A stretch of 64,000 bases of DNA from Pseudoxanthomonas beigongshangi (GCF_016820515.1 NZ_JADHDV010000001.1:248001-312000); one strand, 5' to 3'. Positions 8,875-18,721 are shown, counted from the first letter of the stretch. Notes: generated by a model not told the origin, from the sequence alone. A program made the numbers and translations.

Positions 8875-10749
8875 TCATTGTTCACTGAGTTCGACCAGAT
8901 AGCCAGCCTGACCGCCTTCCACGTCCAGCCGCCAGCCGCTGCGGAACTCCTGCGCGTCCACGCTGCTCCAGTCGTGCGCGCGCAGGGTGGCGCCGGCCGG
9001 TTCCAGCACCCGGATCTTCAGCCGCCCGGCCTGCGCCTCGTTGCCCTGGATGCGTGGCTTCTCCGGCACGTTGACCTGGAAGATCGCGCGCGTGCCCGCG
9101 CCGAGCTTGAAGGTGTCGCGCACCAGCAGCTTGCGGCCGCCGAAATCGATGCGTCGCTGCCAGCTGTCCAGCGCGGGATTGCCGCGGTAGACGGGGGTCA
9201 GGTCGGCGGTCGCGGTCAGTCCGCCATCCGGATTGCGGGTCAGGCTGAGTTTGGAGCGTGACTGCGGTGATTCGCACTGGTGGACGACCACGTCGCCGCG
9301 CGGCGCGGCGCACTGCTGGGCGTCGGGGTTGCTGCGTTCGAAGCGGACCACGTTGTGGACCGGCGTGCCCTGCTGGATGCCGCTGTGGCTCCAGACGTTC
9401 TCGCTCACCGCCAGCCAGTCGCGTGCGAACAGGGTGAACGAACCCTGGTCCTGGTGCGCATGGCTCTCGTTGTAGGGACCGGCGACGAACGACAGCCACA
9501 TCGCGTCCTTGTCCCAGCCGGTGCGGGCGAACAGATGGCCCGCGCCCTCGGCCAGGTAGATCAGATCGGTCGGCGCCGCACCGCCTTCGCCGGCGGGCAG
9601 CAGATCGTAGCGGCTGTTGAAGCCCTGGCTCATCCGCGGCACCGAGATGTGGCCCAGCCACCAGGACGACATCGCCAGCGCATTCGGTTCCTGGGTGAGC
9701 TGGCGCGCTTCCAGCACCAGCCGGCGGTGGTAGTCGAACAGTTCCGGAACCGAGTTGCGCGCCTGGTCGCCGATCGGCGCGAAGCGATCCATCGTCGGTA
9801 CGGTCGCATGCACCCAGTAGGCGATGCTGTCGTGCGCGTGCGGATTGGCATTGGCCAGATCCTCGCCGGTGCTGTCGCGCCACAGCCGGTACAGGCCGAA
9901 CAGGCGCATCTGCGCCGCGCCGTAACCGGTTCCTTCGCGGCTGCCGCCGCCGGGCAGGCCGGCGAAGTACGCCTGCAGCGGCGGCAGGCGGCGCTCGCGC
10001 AGTTCCTTCATCCAGGTCGGATTGCCGCTGACCAGCGCCCAGTACATGGTCGCTTCCAGGAAACTGTAGTAGTAGTTGTTGCCGGGATTGTCGATCGACC
10101 AGCCGCTCCACGGATGCGCCTTGCCGCCCCACTGCGCCTGCGCCGGATGCCAGACATTCCACACCGCCTGCTCGGCATAGTCGGACCAGCGCTTGCGCCG
10201 CGCGGCGTCGATGTCCGCCGGGCAACTGTGCAGGGTCATCGCCAGGTCGGCCAGGTGCGGGCCGACTTCCAGGTAGGAGTCGCCGGAGATCGCCGGACGG
10301 CCGCCGGAGGCGATCGTCGCCTCGGCTTCGGATACCTGCTGCTCGACCATGCGCACGGCCAGGTCGCAATACTTGGCGCCATCGCTGAGCAGGAACATCA
10401 GCGCCGCGTCGCCGGCGGCGAATGCGTAGCCGGGGCTGCCGGCCACCGCGCTGTCGACCCAGCCGCGGAAGCGCGAGTAGGCCGACGAACGCCGGTCCAC
10501 CCGTGAAAGTTCGAGGTTCAGCGCATCCTTGCCGGTCGCCGCCGCCATCGCGGGTGCCGCCGGTGATGGCGCCTCGGCCGGTGGAGGCGGCGGCGTGGCG
10601 GCCTTCTGTTCCGGCAGGCCGGCGCCGGTTTCGCTGCACTGGCCCATCGCCGCGGCCAGCAGGGCCAGCGCCAGCAGGAACACGCTGGGCCAGCCATGGC
10701 TCTTCATGCGCGAAGCGGGCGACGGGGAAGGCGAGGGGCGCGTGCGCAT
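8875..10749 (-). CDS. Heparinase II/III-like exported polysaccharide lyase (paralogue B)
   Basis: 624 aa from ATG 10749, which has TGAGG 8 nt upstream; an internal ATG at 10707 lacks a ribosome site. The N-terminus has a basic stretch, a hydrophobic core (VFLLALALLAAAMG) and then a Pro/Ala-rich linker, consistent with export. The catalytic-type motif SHAHQDQGSFTLF is present (H430, H432, D434), as are NNYYYSFLEATMYW and EGTGYG, shared with the neighbour at 6667-8622. It differs by an insertion of roughly a dozen residues after VVRFER and by a different linker. It starts 10 bp after the stop of the beta-barrel gene, so it is co-transcribed with the EPS export genes. It may be a lipoprotein, but the -1 residue before the candidate Cys is Gln, which argues against. 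Confidence 0.75.
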   Translation of the reverse strand: MRTRPSPSPSPASRMKSHGWPSVFLLALALLAAAMGQCSETGAGLPEQKAATPPPPPAEAPSPAAPAMAAATGKDALNLELSRVDRRSSAYSRFRGWVDSAVAGSPGYAFAAGDAALMFLLSDGAKYCDLAVRMVEQQVSEAEATIASGGRPAISGDSYLEVGPHLADLAMTLHSCPADIDAARRKRWSDYAEQAVWNVWHPAQAQWGGKAHPWSGWSIDNPGNNYYYSFLEATMYWALVSGNPTWMKELRERRLPPLQAYFAGLPGGGSREGTGYGAAQMRLFGLYRLWRDSTGEDLANANPHAHDSIAYWVHATVPTMDRFAPIGDQARNSVPELFDYHRRLVLEARQLTQEPNALAMSSWWLGHISVPRMSQGFNSRYDLLPAGEGGAAPTDLIYLAEGAGHLFARTGWDKDAMWLSFVAGPYNESHAHQDQGSFTLFARDWLAVSENVWSHSGIQQGTPVHNVVRFERSNPDAQQCAAPRGDVVVHQCESPQSRSKLSLTRNPDGGLTATADLTPVYRGNPALDSWQRRIDFGGRKLLVRDTFKLGAGTRAIFQVNVPEKPRIQGNEAQAGRLKIRVLEPAGATLRAHDWSSVDAQEFRSGWRLDVEGGQAGYLVELSEQ

Positions 10750-10759
10750 GATGGCGGCC

Positions 10760-12067
10760 TCAGCGGTTGGTGTAGGACACGCTCAGATAGACGATGTTCT
10801 GCGAGACGTCCTGGCCCAGATCGGTGCTTTCGCGCTTGTAGCGCTCCCACAGCAGGCCCAGGCTCCAGTGCCGCGACCATTCGTAGCGCAGGGTCGCGCC
10901 CAGGCGGGTGGTCTTGTCCTCGCGATTGAGCACGGTGTATTCGAGCTTCTCGTGGGTCGCGTAGGTGCCCAGGGTCAACGACTGCCGCACCAGCCAGTGC
11001 AGGTCGAAGCGCGCGCCGCGGTTCTTCTGGTCGAACTCGTCCGAATCCACGTAGTTGCGCTTCTGCACGTAGGGCGAAATCGAGAAGTTGGTGCGGGTGC
11101 TGGTGAACTGGTAGCCCAGGTCCAGGCTGCGCACCTCGTAAGGCGACGCGTTGACGATGGCGTCGCCGGTCAGCACGTGTTCGGGCACGGTGGCCGGTGC
11201 GTCGGTATCGATGCCGCGCAGTGCGTCCGTGGCGGTATCCGAGAACTGGCTGGCGATGGCGGCGGTGAACTGGCTGCGCGAGGTCGGGTTCCACTCGGCG
11301 TCCAGTCGGATCAACGGATCCGAACGGCTTTCGCCCTGGCGGTAGTCGATGCGCGAATAGCCCAGGTCGGCGCCCAGCTCGAAATGCGCGAGCGTGCGCG
11401 AGTAGCGGGCGAACAGGTCGTAGCGGTTGTAGTCACGGGCGACGACATCATTGTCGAAATCCACCCGCTGTGCCTGGAAGTTCGCCGACATCCGGCTGGT
11501 CGCCGAGAATTCCTTGATCGCGCGCAACGCGGCGGCGACGCGCTGCGAGTTGAATTCGTCGGTGATCTCGGCATCGCTGTTGACGTAGCGCAGCTCGGCC
11601 TGGCCGCGCAGCGCGGAACTCCAGTTGAACAGCAGGGTCGGGCCGAGCGAGAACACGTTGACCTGCTGGCGGTTGCCGGGTGCATCCGGCGCCAGCGCAT
11701 TGACCGGCTGCACCGACAGGTTGTCCTCGACGGTGAAGAACAGGCGCTCGGGAATGGCGATCCAGTTCATCCGTCCGCTGAGGGTGCCGTCGACGGTGTC
11801 GTCGAACACGTCGTCCTCGTAGTCCCGGTATTCCACCCGTCCACCCAGGCTCAGCTGCAGCGCCGACAGGTTCTCGGTGACGGTGAATCCCAGGCCCGCG
11901 CGCAGGTAGCGCTGCTGGATCGGATCGAAGGGCGCGAGGGTGACGTTGTCGTTGTCCTCCACGCCCAGGTCGACGGTGTAGTCGACCCGGGCGGCCCAGG
12001 CGTCGGCCGGGATCCCGGCGAGCGTGGCGGCGGTGATGACCGAGGCTCCCACATACTTCATCGGCAT
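10760..12067 (-). CDS. Outer-membrane beta-barrel protein of EPS locus
   Basis: 435 aa; ATG 12067 with AAGGAG 7 nt upstream. A signal peptide (about residues 1-25, ending ADAWA) is followed by alternating amphipathic strands rich in aromatic and charged residues and a C-terminal strand ending in YLSVSYTNR, typical of a large beta-barrel. It resembles the PEP-CTERM-system-associated outer membrane proteins that sit beside EpsE-, Wzz- and CpsD-like genes in EPS loci. These may act as the outer-membrane conduit or as a partner of the export lipoprotein. It lies 18 bp after the CpsD-like gene and 10 bp before lyase paralogue B. Confidence 0.8.
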   Translation of the reverse strand: MPMKYVGASVITAATLAGIPADAWAARVDYTVDLGVEDNDNVTLAPFDPIQQRYLRAGLGFTVTENLSALQLSLGGRVEYRDYEDDVFDDTVDGTLSGRMNWIAIPERLFFTVEDNLSVQPVNALAPDAPGNRQQVNVFSLGPTLLFNWSSALRGQAELRYVNSDAEITDEFNSQRVAAALRAIKEFSATSRMSANFQAQRVDFDNDVVARDYNRYDLFARYSRTLAHFELGADLGYSRIDYRQGESRSDPLIRLDAEWNPTSRSQFTAAIASQFSDTATDALRGIDTDAPATVPEHVLTGDAIVNASPYEVRSLDLGYQFTSTRTNFSISPYVQKRNYVDSDEFDQKNRGARFDLHWLVRQSLTLGTYATHEKLEYTVLNREDKTTRLGATLRYEWSRHWSLGLLWERYKRESTDLGQDVSQNIVYLSVSYTNR

Positions 12068-12085
12068 GCGCCTGCTCCTTGCGTA

Positions 12086-12850
12086 TCAGGGAATCTGGTT
12101 GAAGACCACGCCGGCGACCTTCTCGTGCGGGAAGCTGGCGACGGCCTTCTCGATGTTTTCCGGGGTCGCCTTGCCGTAGCCGGCCACCAGCACGACCAGA
12201 TCCGCCAGTTCGGACAGGATGCGCGCGTCCGGCGAACCCAGCACCGAGGGGCTGTCGAGGATCAGGTAGCGATCGGGATAACGGCTGCGCAGCGAATCGA
12301 CCATCGCCCGCATCTTGAACGAGCTGTAGGCCTCGCCGCTGGTCTCGCGCTGCGGACCGCTGGGAATAAGGCGCAGCCGCGGCACGCCGGTGCGGTAGAT
12401 GATCCGCGCCAGGTCGCCCTCGCTGTCCTCCAGGTAGTCCATCAACCCCCCGTGGCCGGCGTCGATGCGCAACGCGGTGTGCTGGGTGGGATGCAGTGCG
12501 TCGCAATCCACCAGCAGCGCCGACTTGCTGTCGTCGAAGGCGAACGCGGCCGCCAGGTTGCGGGCGACGAAACTGCCGCCGCAGCCGTGGGTGACCGGCG
12601 CGACCAGGGTGACGAAATTGCGCTCGCCGCCCAGCGCCAGCAGGCGCGTGCGCAGCTCGCGGAAGGCGTCGGCCTGTTCGCGTACCGAATCGTTGCGGTG
12701 GATGACCCGGCGCTCCTCGAGCTCGCGCGGCGTCAGCGCCTTGGGTTCATCCATGAGGGCCAGGGAGCGGGCGGTGTCGGCGCGGTTGGGCACGCCTTGC
12801 GAACGTTCGTTGTCCGGGGTCACGAGCGGTTCCAGAGTGGCTTGTTGCAT
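12086..12850 (-). CDS. CpsD/CapB-like P-loop protein with degenerate Walker A (EPS-associated)
   Basis: 254 aa. It aligns by pattern with the bacterial tyrosine kinase/ParA-like ATPases that partner Wzz proteins: a helical N-terminus with EQADAFRELRTRL, then the P-loop region, Walker A' (LLVDCDA, near 111-117) and Walker B (LILDSPSV, about 196-203). The P-loop reads HGCGGS at residues 88-93, so the position of the invariant lysine is Gly92. The frame is intact and there is no Tyr-rich C-terminal tail. It could bind nucleotide weakly, or act only as a structural regulator of the chain-length protein whose gene lies 10 bp upstream. Autokinase activity should not be assumed. Confidence 0.82.
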   Translation of the reverse strand: MQQATLEPLVTPDNERSQGVPNRADTARSLALMDEPKALTPRELEERRVIHRNDSVREQADAFRELRTRLLALGGERNFVTLVAPVTHGCGGSFVARNLAAAFAFDDSKSALLVDCDALHPTQHTALRIDAGHGGLMDYLEDSEGDLARIIYRTGVPRLRLIPSGPQRETSGEAYSSFKMRAMVDSLRSRYPDRYLILDSPSVLGSPDARILSELADLVVLVAGYGKATPENIEKAVASFPHEKVAGVVFNQIP

Positions 12851-12860
12851 GGCATCGTCC

Positions 12861-14456
12861 TCAGGCTGCGGCCATCTGCTTCAGCCCGAAGGCCAAGGCA
12901 TAGGCGAGGACGACGACGACGAGCATGCCGATGCTCAGCGCGTTGCGCTTGAGCTGCAGGCGGCGATCGTGCGGCGAGGCGTAGGCCGGCACCGAGGTCA
13001 GCAGCACCAGGCCGGTGGCCTTCTGCAGCTGGCGGGCCGAGCGGATGCGCGGGTCGAAGCGGGCGCGCAAGAACAGCAGGCCGATCGGCAGCGCGACCGC
13101 CACCAACAGGCCGGCGATGGCGAAGTGCAGGAAGCGCAGGCCGGTCGGGCGCAGCGGCATCGTCGCCGGATCCTGCACGCGCAGGGTCAGGCCGCGCTTC
13201 TCGCGATCCAGCTCCATCGACACGCGGGCGTTCTCGCGCCGGCGCAGCAGATCCTGGTAGATGTCGCGGTTGACTTCGTAGTCGCGGGTCAGTTCGGCCA
13301 GCGCGCTTTCCGACTCGGCGATGCGGCGGCTGCGGTTGAGCTCATCGTTGAGCATCGACTCGGCGATCGACATCCGCGACTGGGTCGCGGCGACTTCGCG
13401 CCGGGTCTGCGCCTGCTGGCTGCGCAGTTCCTGGTACAGCGGGTTCATCTGGGTGTCGTCGAACGGGCTGTTGCCCTGCGGCGCCTGCGCGCGGCGCTGC
13501 TGTTCGTTGGTCATGGCCTGCTGCAGGTCCGCCATCTGGTGGCGGATGCGGACCACGTCCGGGTGCTGTTCGGTGTAGTTGAGCAGCAGCCGATCCAGCT
13601 GGCCCTGCAGTTCCAGCAGCTGCGCGCGGTACAGGCTTTCGCGGGTGGCCACCGCGGTCACCGCCGATTCGCCCGACAGCTGGGAGGCGATCGCGCCTTC
13701 GCGCGAACGCTGTTCCAGCAGCGACATCCGGGTCTGTTCCACCTGGGTGCGCAGGGCGCTGATGCGGGTGTTGGCGTCGGTGGCGCTGCCGGGCTGGGCG
13801 TCGGCGTTGGCCGAACGGTAGTCGCGCAGCTTGTTCTCCGCTTCCATCAGCTTGGCGTGGTAGTCGGTGACCTGGCTGTCGATGAACTCGTAGGCCTCGC
13901 GGCTCTCGCGTTCCTTGGCGGCCAGGCTTTCCTGGATGAACAGCGCGCCCAGCCGCTCGGTGACGTCGTAGGTGCGCTTGGCGTCGGTGTCGCGGTACGC
14001 GATCTGGACCAGGTTCGGGCGCGGGCTGGTGATCGCGATGCGGCCCTTGAGCTGTTCCAGCAACCGATCCTGTTCCACCGGGGAAGGCTTGCTTTCCAGC
14101 CAGCCGCCGGCCTTCATCGCTTCTTCCAGCACCTTGCGGCTGTAGATGACCTGGCGGGCGATGCCGGCACGGTCCACCACCTGGGTGGCCACCGCGCGGC
14201 CTTCCAGCAGCGGCTGGATGATGTCGCTTTCCTGGGCCAGGATGGTGGTGGCGGCGGTGTAGTTCTTGGGCAGCACCAGCAGCCCCACGACCAGCGTCAG
14301 CAGCGCGATCGCGGCGAAGATCGCGGCCATCGCCAGGCGGTTGCGCTTGGCTTCCTCCAGCAGGATCGGCACCAGTTCGTTCGGGGTCAGCGTGGTCGCG
14401 GCGGCCTGCGGCGCGGTGATCGCGCGGCGGGCGACGGGAAGGGGATTGTTGCTCAT
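12861..14456 (-). CDS. Wzz/GNVR-type polysaccharide chain-length determinant
   Basis: 531 aa. One transmembrane segment near residues 43-63, a long periplasmic coiled-coil region (about 150-400, rich in E, Q, R), a PATMPLRPTGL stretch typical of the proline-rich segment before the second membrane helix, and further hydrophobic segments near 430-455 and 505-525. This is the architecture of Wzz/GumC-like proteins of PEP-CTERM-associated EPS clusters. It would control polymer length in the inner membrane together with the CpsD-like protein encoded 10 bp downstream. Its ATG overlaps the stop of the export lipoprotein gene by one base (position 14456), which supports one operon. Confidence 0.87.
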   Translation of the reverse strand: MSNNPLPVARRAITAPQAAATTLTPNELVPILLEEAKRNRLAMAAIFAAIALLTLVVGLLVLPKNYTAATTILAQESDIIQPLLEGRAVATQVVDRAGIARQVIYSRKVLEEAMKAGGWLESKPSPVEQDRLLEQLKGRIAITSPRPNLVQIAYRDTDAKRTYDVTERLGALFIQESLAAKERESREAYEFIDSQVTDYHAKLMEAENKLRDYRSANADAQPGSATDANTRISALRTQVEQTRMSLLEQRSREGAIASQLSGESAVTAVATRESLYRAQLLELQGQLDRLLLNYTEQHPDVVRIRHQMADLQQAMTNEQQRRAQAPQGNSPFDDTQMNPLYQELRSQQAQTRREVAATQSRMSIAESMLNDELNRSRRIAESESALAELTRDYEVNRDIYQDLLRRRENARVSMELDREKRGLTLRVQDPATMPLRPTGLRFLHFAIAGLLVAVALPIGLLFLRARFDPRIRSARQLQKATGLVLLTSVPAYASPHDRRLQLKRNALSIGMLVVVVLAYALAFGLKQMAAA

Positions 14457-15079
14457 CAGAACGTCCGCTCGGGCACGGTGATCACGTCGCCGGGGGAGAC
14501 CGGGTAGTTGGTGCTCAGGTCACCCCGGTTGAGGATGCGGTCCAGCCGCACGGCGTAGGTGCGGGTTTCCTCCGCGCTCTTGCGATGCAGGTCGGACCGA
14601 TCCGGCGCGGCGAACTCGGTGATGCCGCCGGCGGCCAGCACGGCGTCGAGCACGGTCATGCCGGGACGGTAGGGCAGCGACACCGGCTGGCGCACGGCAC
14701 CGGTCACGCGCACGCGCGACAGGTACTCATGGCTGCGCAGGTCGGTGAGGATCACCGCCACCTGCGGATCGCGCACGAACGCGGCCAGTTTGTCCTGGAT
14801 GTCCTTGGCGACTTCCTGCGGGGTGCGGCCACCGGCGGAGACATCGCCCACCAGCGGCACGGAGATCATGCCGTCCGGGCGGACCGGCACGGTGATGCCG
14901 AGTTCCGGATTGCGCCACACCGAGACCTGGACGATGTCGTCCACGCCGATGTGGTAGGCGTCGGTGGCCATCGTGGTGGTGGCGACCGGCGGCGGCGCGT
15001 CGCTGCCCGAGGTGGTGGCGCACGCGGCGAGCAGTAGCGAAAGACCTGCGGCGGCAAGGCCGGCAAGGGCGCGTCTCAT
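14456..15079 (-). CDS. Polysaccharide export lipoprotein (Wza/EpsE type)
   Basis: 207 aa. A lipoprotein signal peptide with lipobox LAAC places the lipidated Cys at residue 20. The N-terminal Poly_export domain (YHIGVDDIVQVSVWRNPEL, then VRPDGMISVPLVGDV) is followed by one SLBB domain (RVRVTGAVRQPVSLPYRPG...VLDAVLAAGG). It is short compared with full Wza, matching the PEP-CTERM-system polysaccharide export proteins. It should form the periplasmic/outer-membrane export channel. The upstream gap to the epimerase gene is 73 bp. Confidence 0.9.
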   Translation of the reverse strand: MRRALAGLAAAGLSLLLAACATTSGSDAPPPVATTTMATDAYHIGVDDIVQVSVWRNPELGITVPVRPDGMISVPLVGDVSAGGRTPQEVAKDIQDKLAAFVRDPQVAVILTDLRSHEYLSRVRVTGAVRQPVSLPYRPGMTVLDAVLAAGGITEFAAPDRSDLHRKSAEETRTYAVRLDRILNRGDLSTNYPVSPGDVITVPERTF

Positions 15080-15152
15080 CGGAAGTTTCCCCTGTGGTGT
15101 GGATTACCCGGGAAAACGCGGCGGACGGCCGAAACCGGCCAAGCGGAAGGGG

Positions 15153-16160
15153 TCAGACCCGGTAGAAATCCCGGTACCAGTCGACGAAACGGCGCACGCC
15201 GGTCTCGATCGGCGTGGACGGCGCGTAGCCGGTGTCCCGGCTCAGCGCGGCGACGTCGGCATAGGTGTCCGGCACGTCGCCCGGCTGCAGCGGCAGCAGG
15301 TTGCGCTCGGCCTTGCGGCCCAGGCAATCCTCCAGCACCTCGATGTAGCGCAGCAGTTCCACCGGCTGGTGGTTGCCGATGTTGTACACGCGGTACGGCG
15401 CGCTGGAGGTGGCCGGGCTGGGCGCCAGCGGGTCATAGTCCGGGTCCGGCCCGGGCACCCGGTCCAGGGTGCGGATCACGCCCTCGACGATGTCGTCGAT
15501 GTAGGTGAAGTCGCGGGTGTGGCGGCCGTGGTTGAACACGTCGATCGGTTCACCGGCGAGGATCCTGCGGGTGAACAGGAACAGCGCCATGTCCGGCCGG
15601 CCCCACGGACCGTAGACGGTGAAGAAGCGCAGGCCGGTGGTGGGCAGGTCGAACAGGTGGCTGTAGGTGTGCGCCATCAGTTCATTGGCCTTCTTGCTGG
15701 CCGCGTACAGGCTGACCGGATGGTCGACGCTGTCCTCGACCGCGAACGGCAGCTTGCGGTTGGCGCCGTAGACCGAACTGGAGGACGCGTACACCAGGTG
15801 CTCGACCCGGCGATGGCGGCAGGCTTCCAGGATATTGGTGAAGCCGACGATGTTGCTGTCGATATACGCCTGAGGGTTCTCCAGCGAATAGCGCACGCCG
15901 GCCTGCGCGGCCAGGTTGACCACCCGCTGCGGGCGGAACCCGTCGAAGGCCTGCTCCAGCGCGGTGCGATCCTCCAGCGCGGCGTTCACGAACCGGAAGC
16001 CCGGCCGCGGCAGCAGGCGGTCCAGACGGGCCTGCTTCAGCCGCGGGTCGTAATACGGGTTGAGGTTGTCATAGCCGAGCACCTCGTCGCCGCGCGCCAG
16101 CAGGCGCTCGCTCAGGTGATAGCCGATGAAGCCGGCGGCGCCGGTGACCAGTACGCGCAT
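15153..16160 (-). CDS. NAD-dependent UDP-uronate 4-epimerase-like (extended SDR)
   Basis: 335 aa from ATG 16160. The Rossmann motif TGAAGFIG is at residues 6-13, the catalytic dyad is Y152-x3-K156 (LYAASKK), and YASSSSVYG lies at 124-132. The run [13 protein letters not shown] and the block [12 protein letters not shown] are characteristic of the UDP-glucuronate 4-epimerase (Cap1J/LspL-like) group. The likely reaction is UDP-glucuronate to UDP-galacturonate or the corresponding N-acetylated uronate. Since the upstream gene encodes a TviB-type dehydrogenase that makes UDP-aminosugar uronates, the real substrate may be UDP-GlcNAcA; this is inference. Confidence 0.87.
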   Translation of the reverse strand: MRVLVTGAAGFIGYHLSERLLARGDEVLGYDNLNPYYDPRLKQARLDRLLPRPGFRFVNAALEDRTALEQAFDGFRPQRVVNLAAQAGVRYSLENPQAYIDSNIVGFTNILEACRHRRVEHLVYASSSSVYGANRKLPFAVEDSVDHPVSLYAASKKANELMAHTYSHLFDLPTTGLRFFTVYGPWGRPDMALFLFTRRILAGEPIDVFNHGRHTRDFTYIDDIVEGVIRTLDRVPGPDPDYDPLAPSPATSSAPYRVYNIGNHQPVELLRYIEVLEDCLGRKAERNLLPLQPGDVPDTYADVAALSRDTGYAPSTPIETGVRRFVDWYRDFYRV

Positions 16161-16212
16161 GAAAGCCCTTGGACGGTTCGGATGGGGAGTCCGACGGTAG
16201 GCGGAGCCGTGT

Positions 16213-17502
16213 CTAGAGGCTGTCGTCGACCGCCGCGCGCGGCAGGGCGCGCTTGACGTCGAATAATACCGCGCCGGGCTTGCCGAAGCCGCGGATGCCG
16301 TCCACGCCCAGGGCAATGAACTCGCGGTGCGAGACCGCCAGGATCACCGCGTCGTACGCACCCGGCTGGGGTTCGGCAACCAGTTCCAGCCCGTATTCCT
16401 CGCGCGCCTCGGTCGCGCTCACCCACGGGTCATGGATGTGCACGTTGGCGTTGTAGCTGCGCAGTTCGGCGACGATGTCCACCACCCGGGTATTGCGCAG
16501 GTCGGGGCAGTTTTCCTTGAACGCCAGGCCCAGGATCAGCACGTTGGAGCGGGTGGTCTGCAGGCCGCGCTGGCCCATCAGCTTGGCCACGCGCTGGGCC
16601 ACGTGCCCGCCCATGCCATCGTTGATCCGGCGGCCGGCCAGGATCACGTCCGGGTGGTAGCCGATCTGCTGGGCCTTGTGGGTCAGGTAATAGGGATCCA
16701 CGCCGATGCAGTGGCCGCCGACCAGGCCGGGGCGGAACGGCAGGAAGTTCCACTTGGTGCCGGCGGCTTCCAGCACCTCGTGGGTGTCGATGCCCAGGCG
16801 ATGGAAGATCAGCGCCAGTTCGTTGATCAGGGCGATGTTGACGTCGCGCTGGGTGTTCTCGATGACCTTGGCCGCCTCGGCCACGCGGATGCTGGAGGCC
16901 TTGTGGGTGCCGGCGGTGACGATCGCGCCGTACAGCGCATCGACGAAATCGGCCACCTCCGGGGTGGAACCTGAGGTCACCTTGGTGATGGTTTCCAGGC
17001 GGTGCTGCTTGTCGCCGGGATTGATCCGCTCGGGGCTGTAGCCGGCGTAGAAGTCGTCGTTGAACACCAGTCCGGACTCGCGCGCGATGATCGGCACGCA
17101 GACTTCCTCGGTCGCGCCGGGGTAGACGGTGGACTCGTAGATGGCCACGCCGCCGGGACCGATCGCGCGGCCGACGGTGCGGCTGGCCGATTCCAGCGGG
17201 CGCAGGTCCGGGCGCTTGTACTCGTCGATGGGGGTGGGCACGGTCACGATGAACACATTGCAGCCCTTGAGCGCTTCCGGATCATCGCTGAAATCCAGCA
17301 GGCTGGCGGCCTTGAGCTCGGCCTCGGAGACTTCCAGGGTGTGGTCGTGGTGGCGGCGCAGTTCCTGCACGCGCTTGCCGTTGATGTCGAACCCCAGCGT
17401 GGGGAAGCGGCGCCCGAAGGCCGTGGCGAGCGGGAGGCCGACGTAGCCAAGGCCGATCACGGCGATCTTGACCTGGTCGAGCGCGGGCAGTGAGGCATTC
17501 AT
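16213..17502 (-). CDS. tviB: UDP-N-acetylglucosamine 6-dehydrogenase, TviB/WbpA type
   Basis: 429 aa from ATG 17502, with AGGGG about 11 nt upstream; an upstream ATG at 17529 is less likely. The nucleotide sugar dehydrogenase pattern is complete: GLGYVG at 17-22, YESTVYPG (123-129 region), [15 protein letters not shown], and the catalytic cysteine C265 in [10 protein letters not shown]. By remembered sequence it is much closer to Salmonella TviB (the Vi antigen enzyme) than to Ugd. It should oxidise C6 of UDP-GlcNAc (or UDP-GalNAc) to the uronate with two NAD+. It is the first gene of the minus-strand EPS operon; the divergent galE starts 202 bp away. Confidence 0.88.
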   Translation of the reverse strand: MNASLPALDQVKIAVIGLGYVGLPLATAFGRRFPTLGFDINGKRVQELRRHHDHTLEVSEAELKAASLLDFSDDPEALKGCNVFIVTVPTPIDEYKRPDLRPLESASRTVGRAIGPGGVAIYESTVYPGATEEVCVPIIARESGLVFNDDFYAGYSPERINPGDKQHRLETITKVTSGSTPEVADFVDALYGAIVTAGTHKASSIRVAEAAKVIENTQRDVNIALINELALIFHRLGIDTHEVLEAAGTKWNFLPFRPGLVGGHCIGVDPYYLTHKAQQIGYHPDVILAGRRINDGMGGHVAQRVAKLMGQRGLQTTRSNVLILGLAFKENCPDLRNTRVVDIVAELRSYNANVHIHDPWVSATEAREEYGLELVAEPQPGAYDAVILAVSHREFIALGVDGIRGFGKPGAVLFDVKRALPRAAVDDSL

Positions 17503-17704
17503 CAAACGTCGTTCCCCTGTGGTGGACATGCGACCGCTGAAGTCTAGCGGGTGTGTACGCCGGGAAACGCGCAAACCATCGCGGAGAGGACACGCCGGGG
17601 CCCGGACGCGGGGTTGGCCTGTCCGGCGCGGTCCTCGCGTATCACGGGAATGGAGCACGGCCCATCCCGGGCCGGGCCATGGGACGAATCGACGGGACCG
17701 GGGA

Positions 17705-18721
17705 ATGCGTATCCTGCTCTGTGGCGGTGCCGGCTACATCGGTGCGCACACCTATGTGGAACTGGCCGCGCGCGGTCACCACGTGCACATCGCCGACAAC
17801 TTCTCAAACAGCTCACCGCGGGTGCTGGGCCGGCTGGAAAGGATCACCGGCCAGGTGCCGGTCTGCCATACCCTCGATCTGCGCGACCGGGCCGCCATCC
17901 ACGCGCTGTTCGACGCGCACGCCTACGACGCCGTGGTCCATTTCGCCGCGCTGAAATCGGTCGGCGAATCCTGCCAGCGCCCCCTGGACTACTTCGAGAA
18001 CAACATCGGCGGCACCATCCACCTGCTGCAGGCCATGCGCGCGTCCGGCGTGCGCCGCCTGGTGTTCAGCTCCTCGGCCACGGTCTACGGCGATCCGGAA
18101 CAGGTCCCCATCCATGAAGAGGCGCCCCTGCGGGTCACCAATCCCTACGGCCGCACCAAGCTGGTGATGGAAGAGCTGATCGGCGATCTGTGCCGCGCGG
18201 ATCCGGATTTCCATGTCGTCAACCTGCGCTACTTCAACCCGGTGGGCGCGCACGTATCCGGATTGATCGGAGAGGATCCCGCCGGCATCCCCAACAACCT
18301 GATGCCCTATATCTGCCAGGTGGCGGTGGGCCGGCGCGAACGCCTGCACATCTTCGGCGGGGATTACCCCACCCGCGACGGCACCGGCGTGCGCGACTAC
18401 ATCCACGTGACCGATCTGGCGCGCGCCCACGCCGACGCGCTGGCCGCGCCCGCGCATGCGGGCGGCAACCTGACCGTCAACCTGGGAACCGGGCAGGGTG
18501 TCAGCGTGCTGGAACTGGTTCGGGCCTTCGCACGGGCCTCGGGGCGGGAAATCCCTTACGAGATCGTTGGCCGCCGCACCGGCGATGTGGCCGAAGTCTA
18601 CGCGGATCCATCGCGCGCGCAGGCGATGCTGGGCTGGCGCGCGGGCCTGGATGTCGACGCCATGTGCGAAGACGCCTGGCGCTGGCAGTCGATGAATCCG
18701 CGCGGATACGAGGCGGCCTGA
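17705..18721 (+). CDS. galE: UDP-glucose 4-epimerase
   Basis: 338 aa from ATG 17705, with GGGGA just upstream. The NAD-binding motif GGAGYIGAH (residues 7-15), S-S-S at 122-124, and Y148-x3-K152 (NPYGRTK) define Gal[12 protein letters not shown] and the C-terminal block [14 protein letters not shown] are also typical of GalE. It interconverts UDP-glucose and UDP-galactose (or the GlcNAc/GalNAc pair). It is divergent from the EPS dehydrogenase and supplies precursors for EPS or LPS. Confidence 0.93.
   Translation: MRILLCGGAGYIGAHTYVELAARGHHVHIADNFSNSSPRVLGRLERITGQVPVCHTLDLRDRAAIHALFDAHAYDAVVHFAALKSVGESCQRPLDYFENNIGGTIHLLQAMRASGVRRLVFSSSATVYGDPEQVPIHEEAPLRVTNPYGRTKLVMEELIGDLCRADPDFHVVNLRYFNPVGAHVSGLIGEDPAGIPNNLMPYICQVAVGRRERLHIFGGDYPTRDGTGVRDYIHVTDLARAHADALAAPAHAGGNLTVNLGTGQGVSVLELVRAFARASGREIPYEIVGRRTGDVAEVYADPSRAQAMLGWRAGLDVDAMCEDAWRWQSMNPRGYEAA

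Noticed and set aside
8875-10749. Lyase paralogue B as a lipoprotein
   Set aside because: A Cys follows the hydrophobic core, but the residue before it is Gln, which does not fit a lipobox; left as a generally exported protein.
10529-12952. 807-codon plus-strand frame opposite the EPS beta-barrel and CpsD-like genes
   Set aside because: It overlaps four convincing minus-strand genes and has no recognisable domain.
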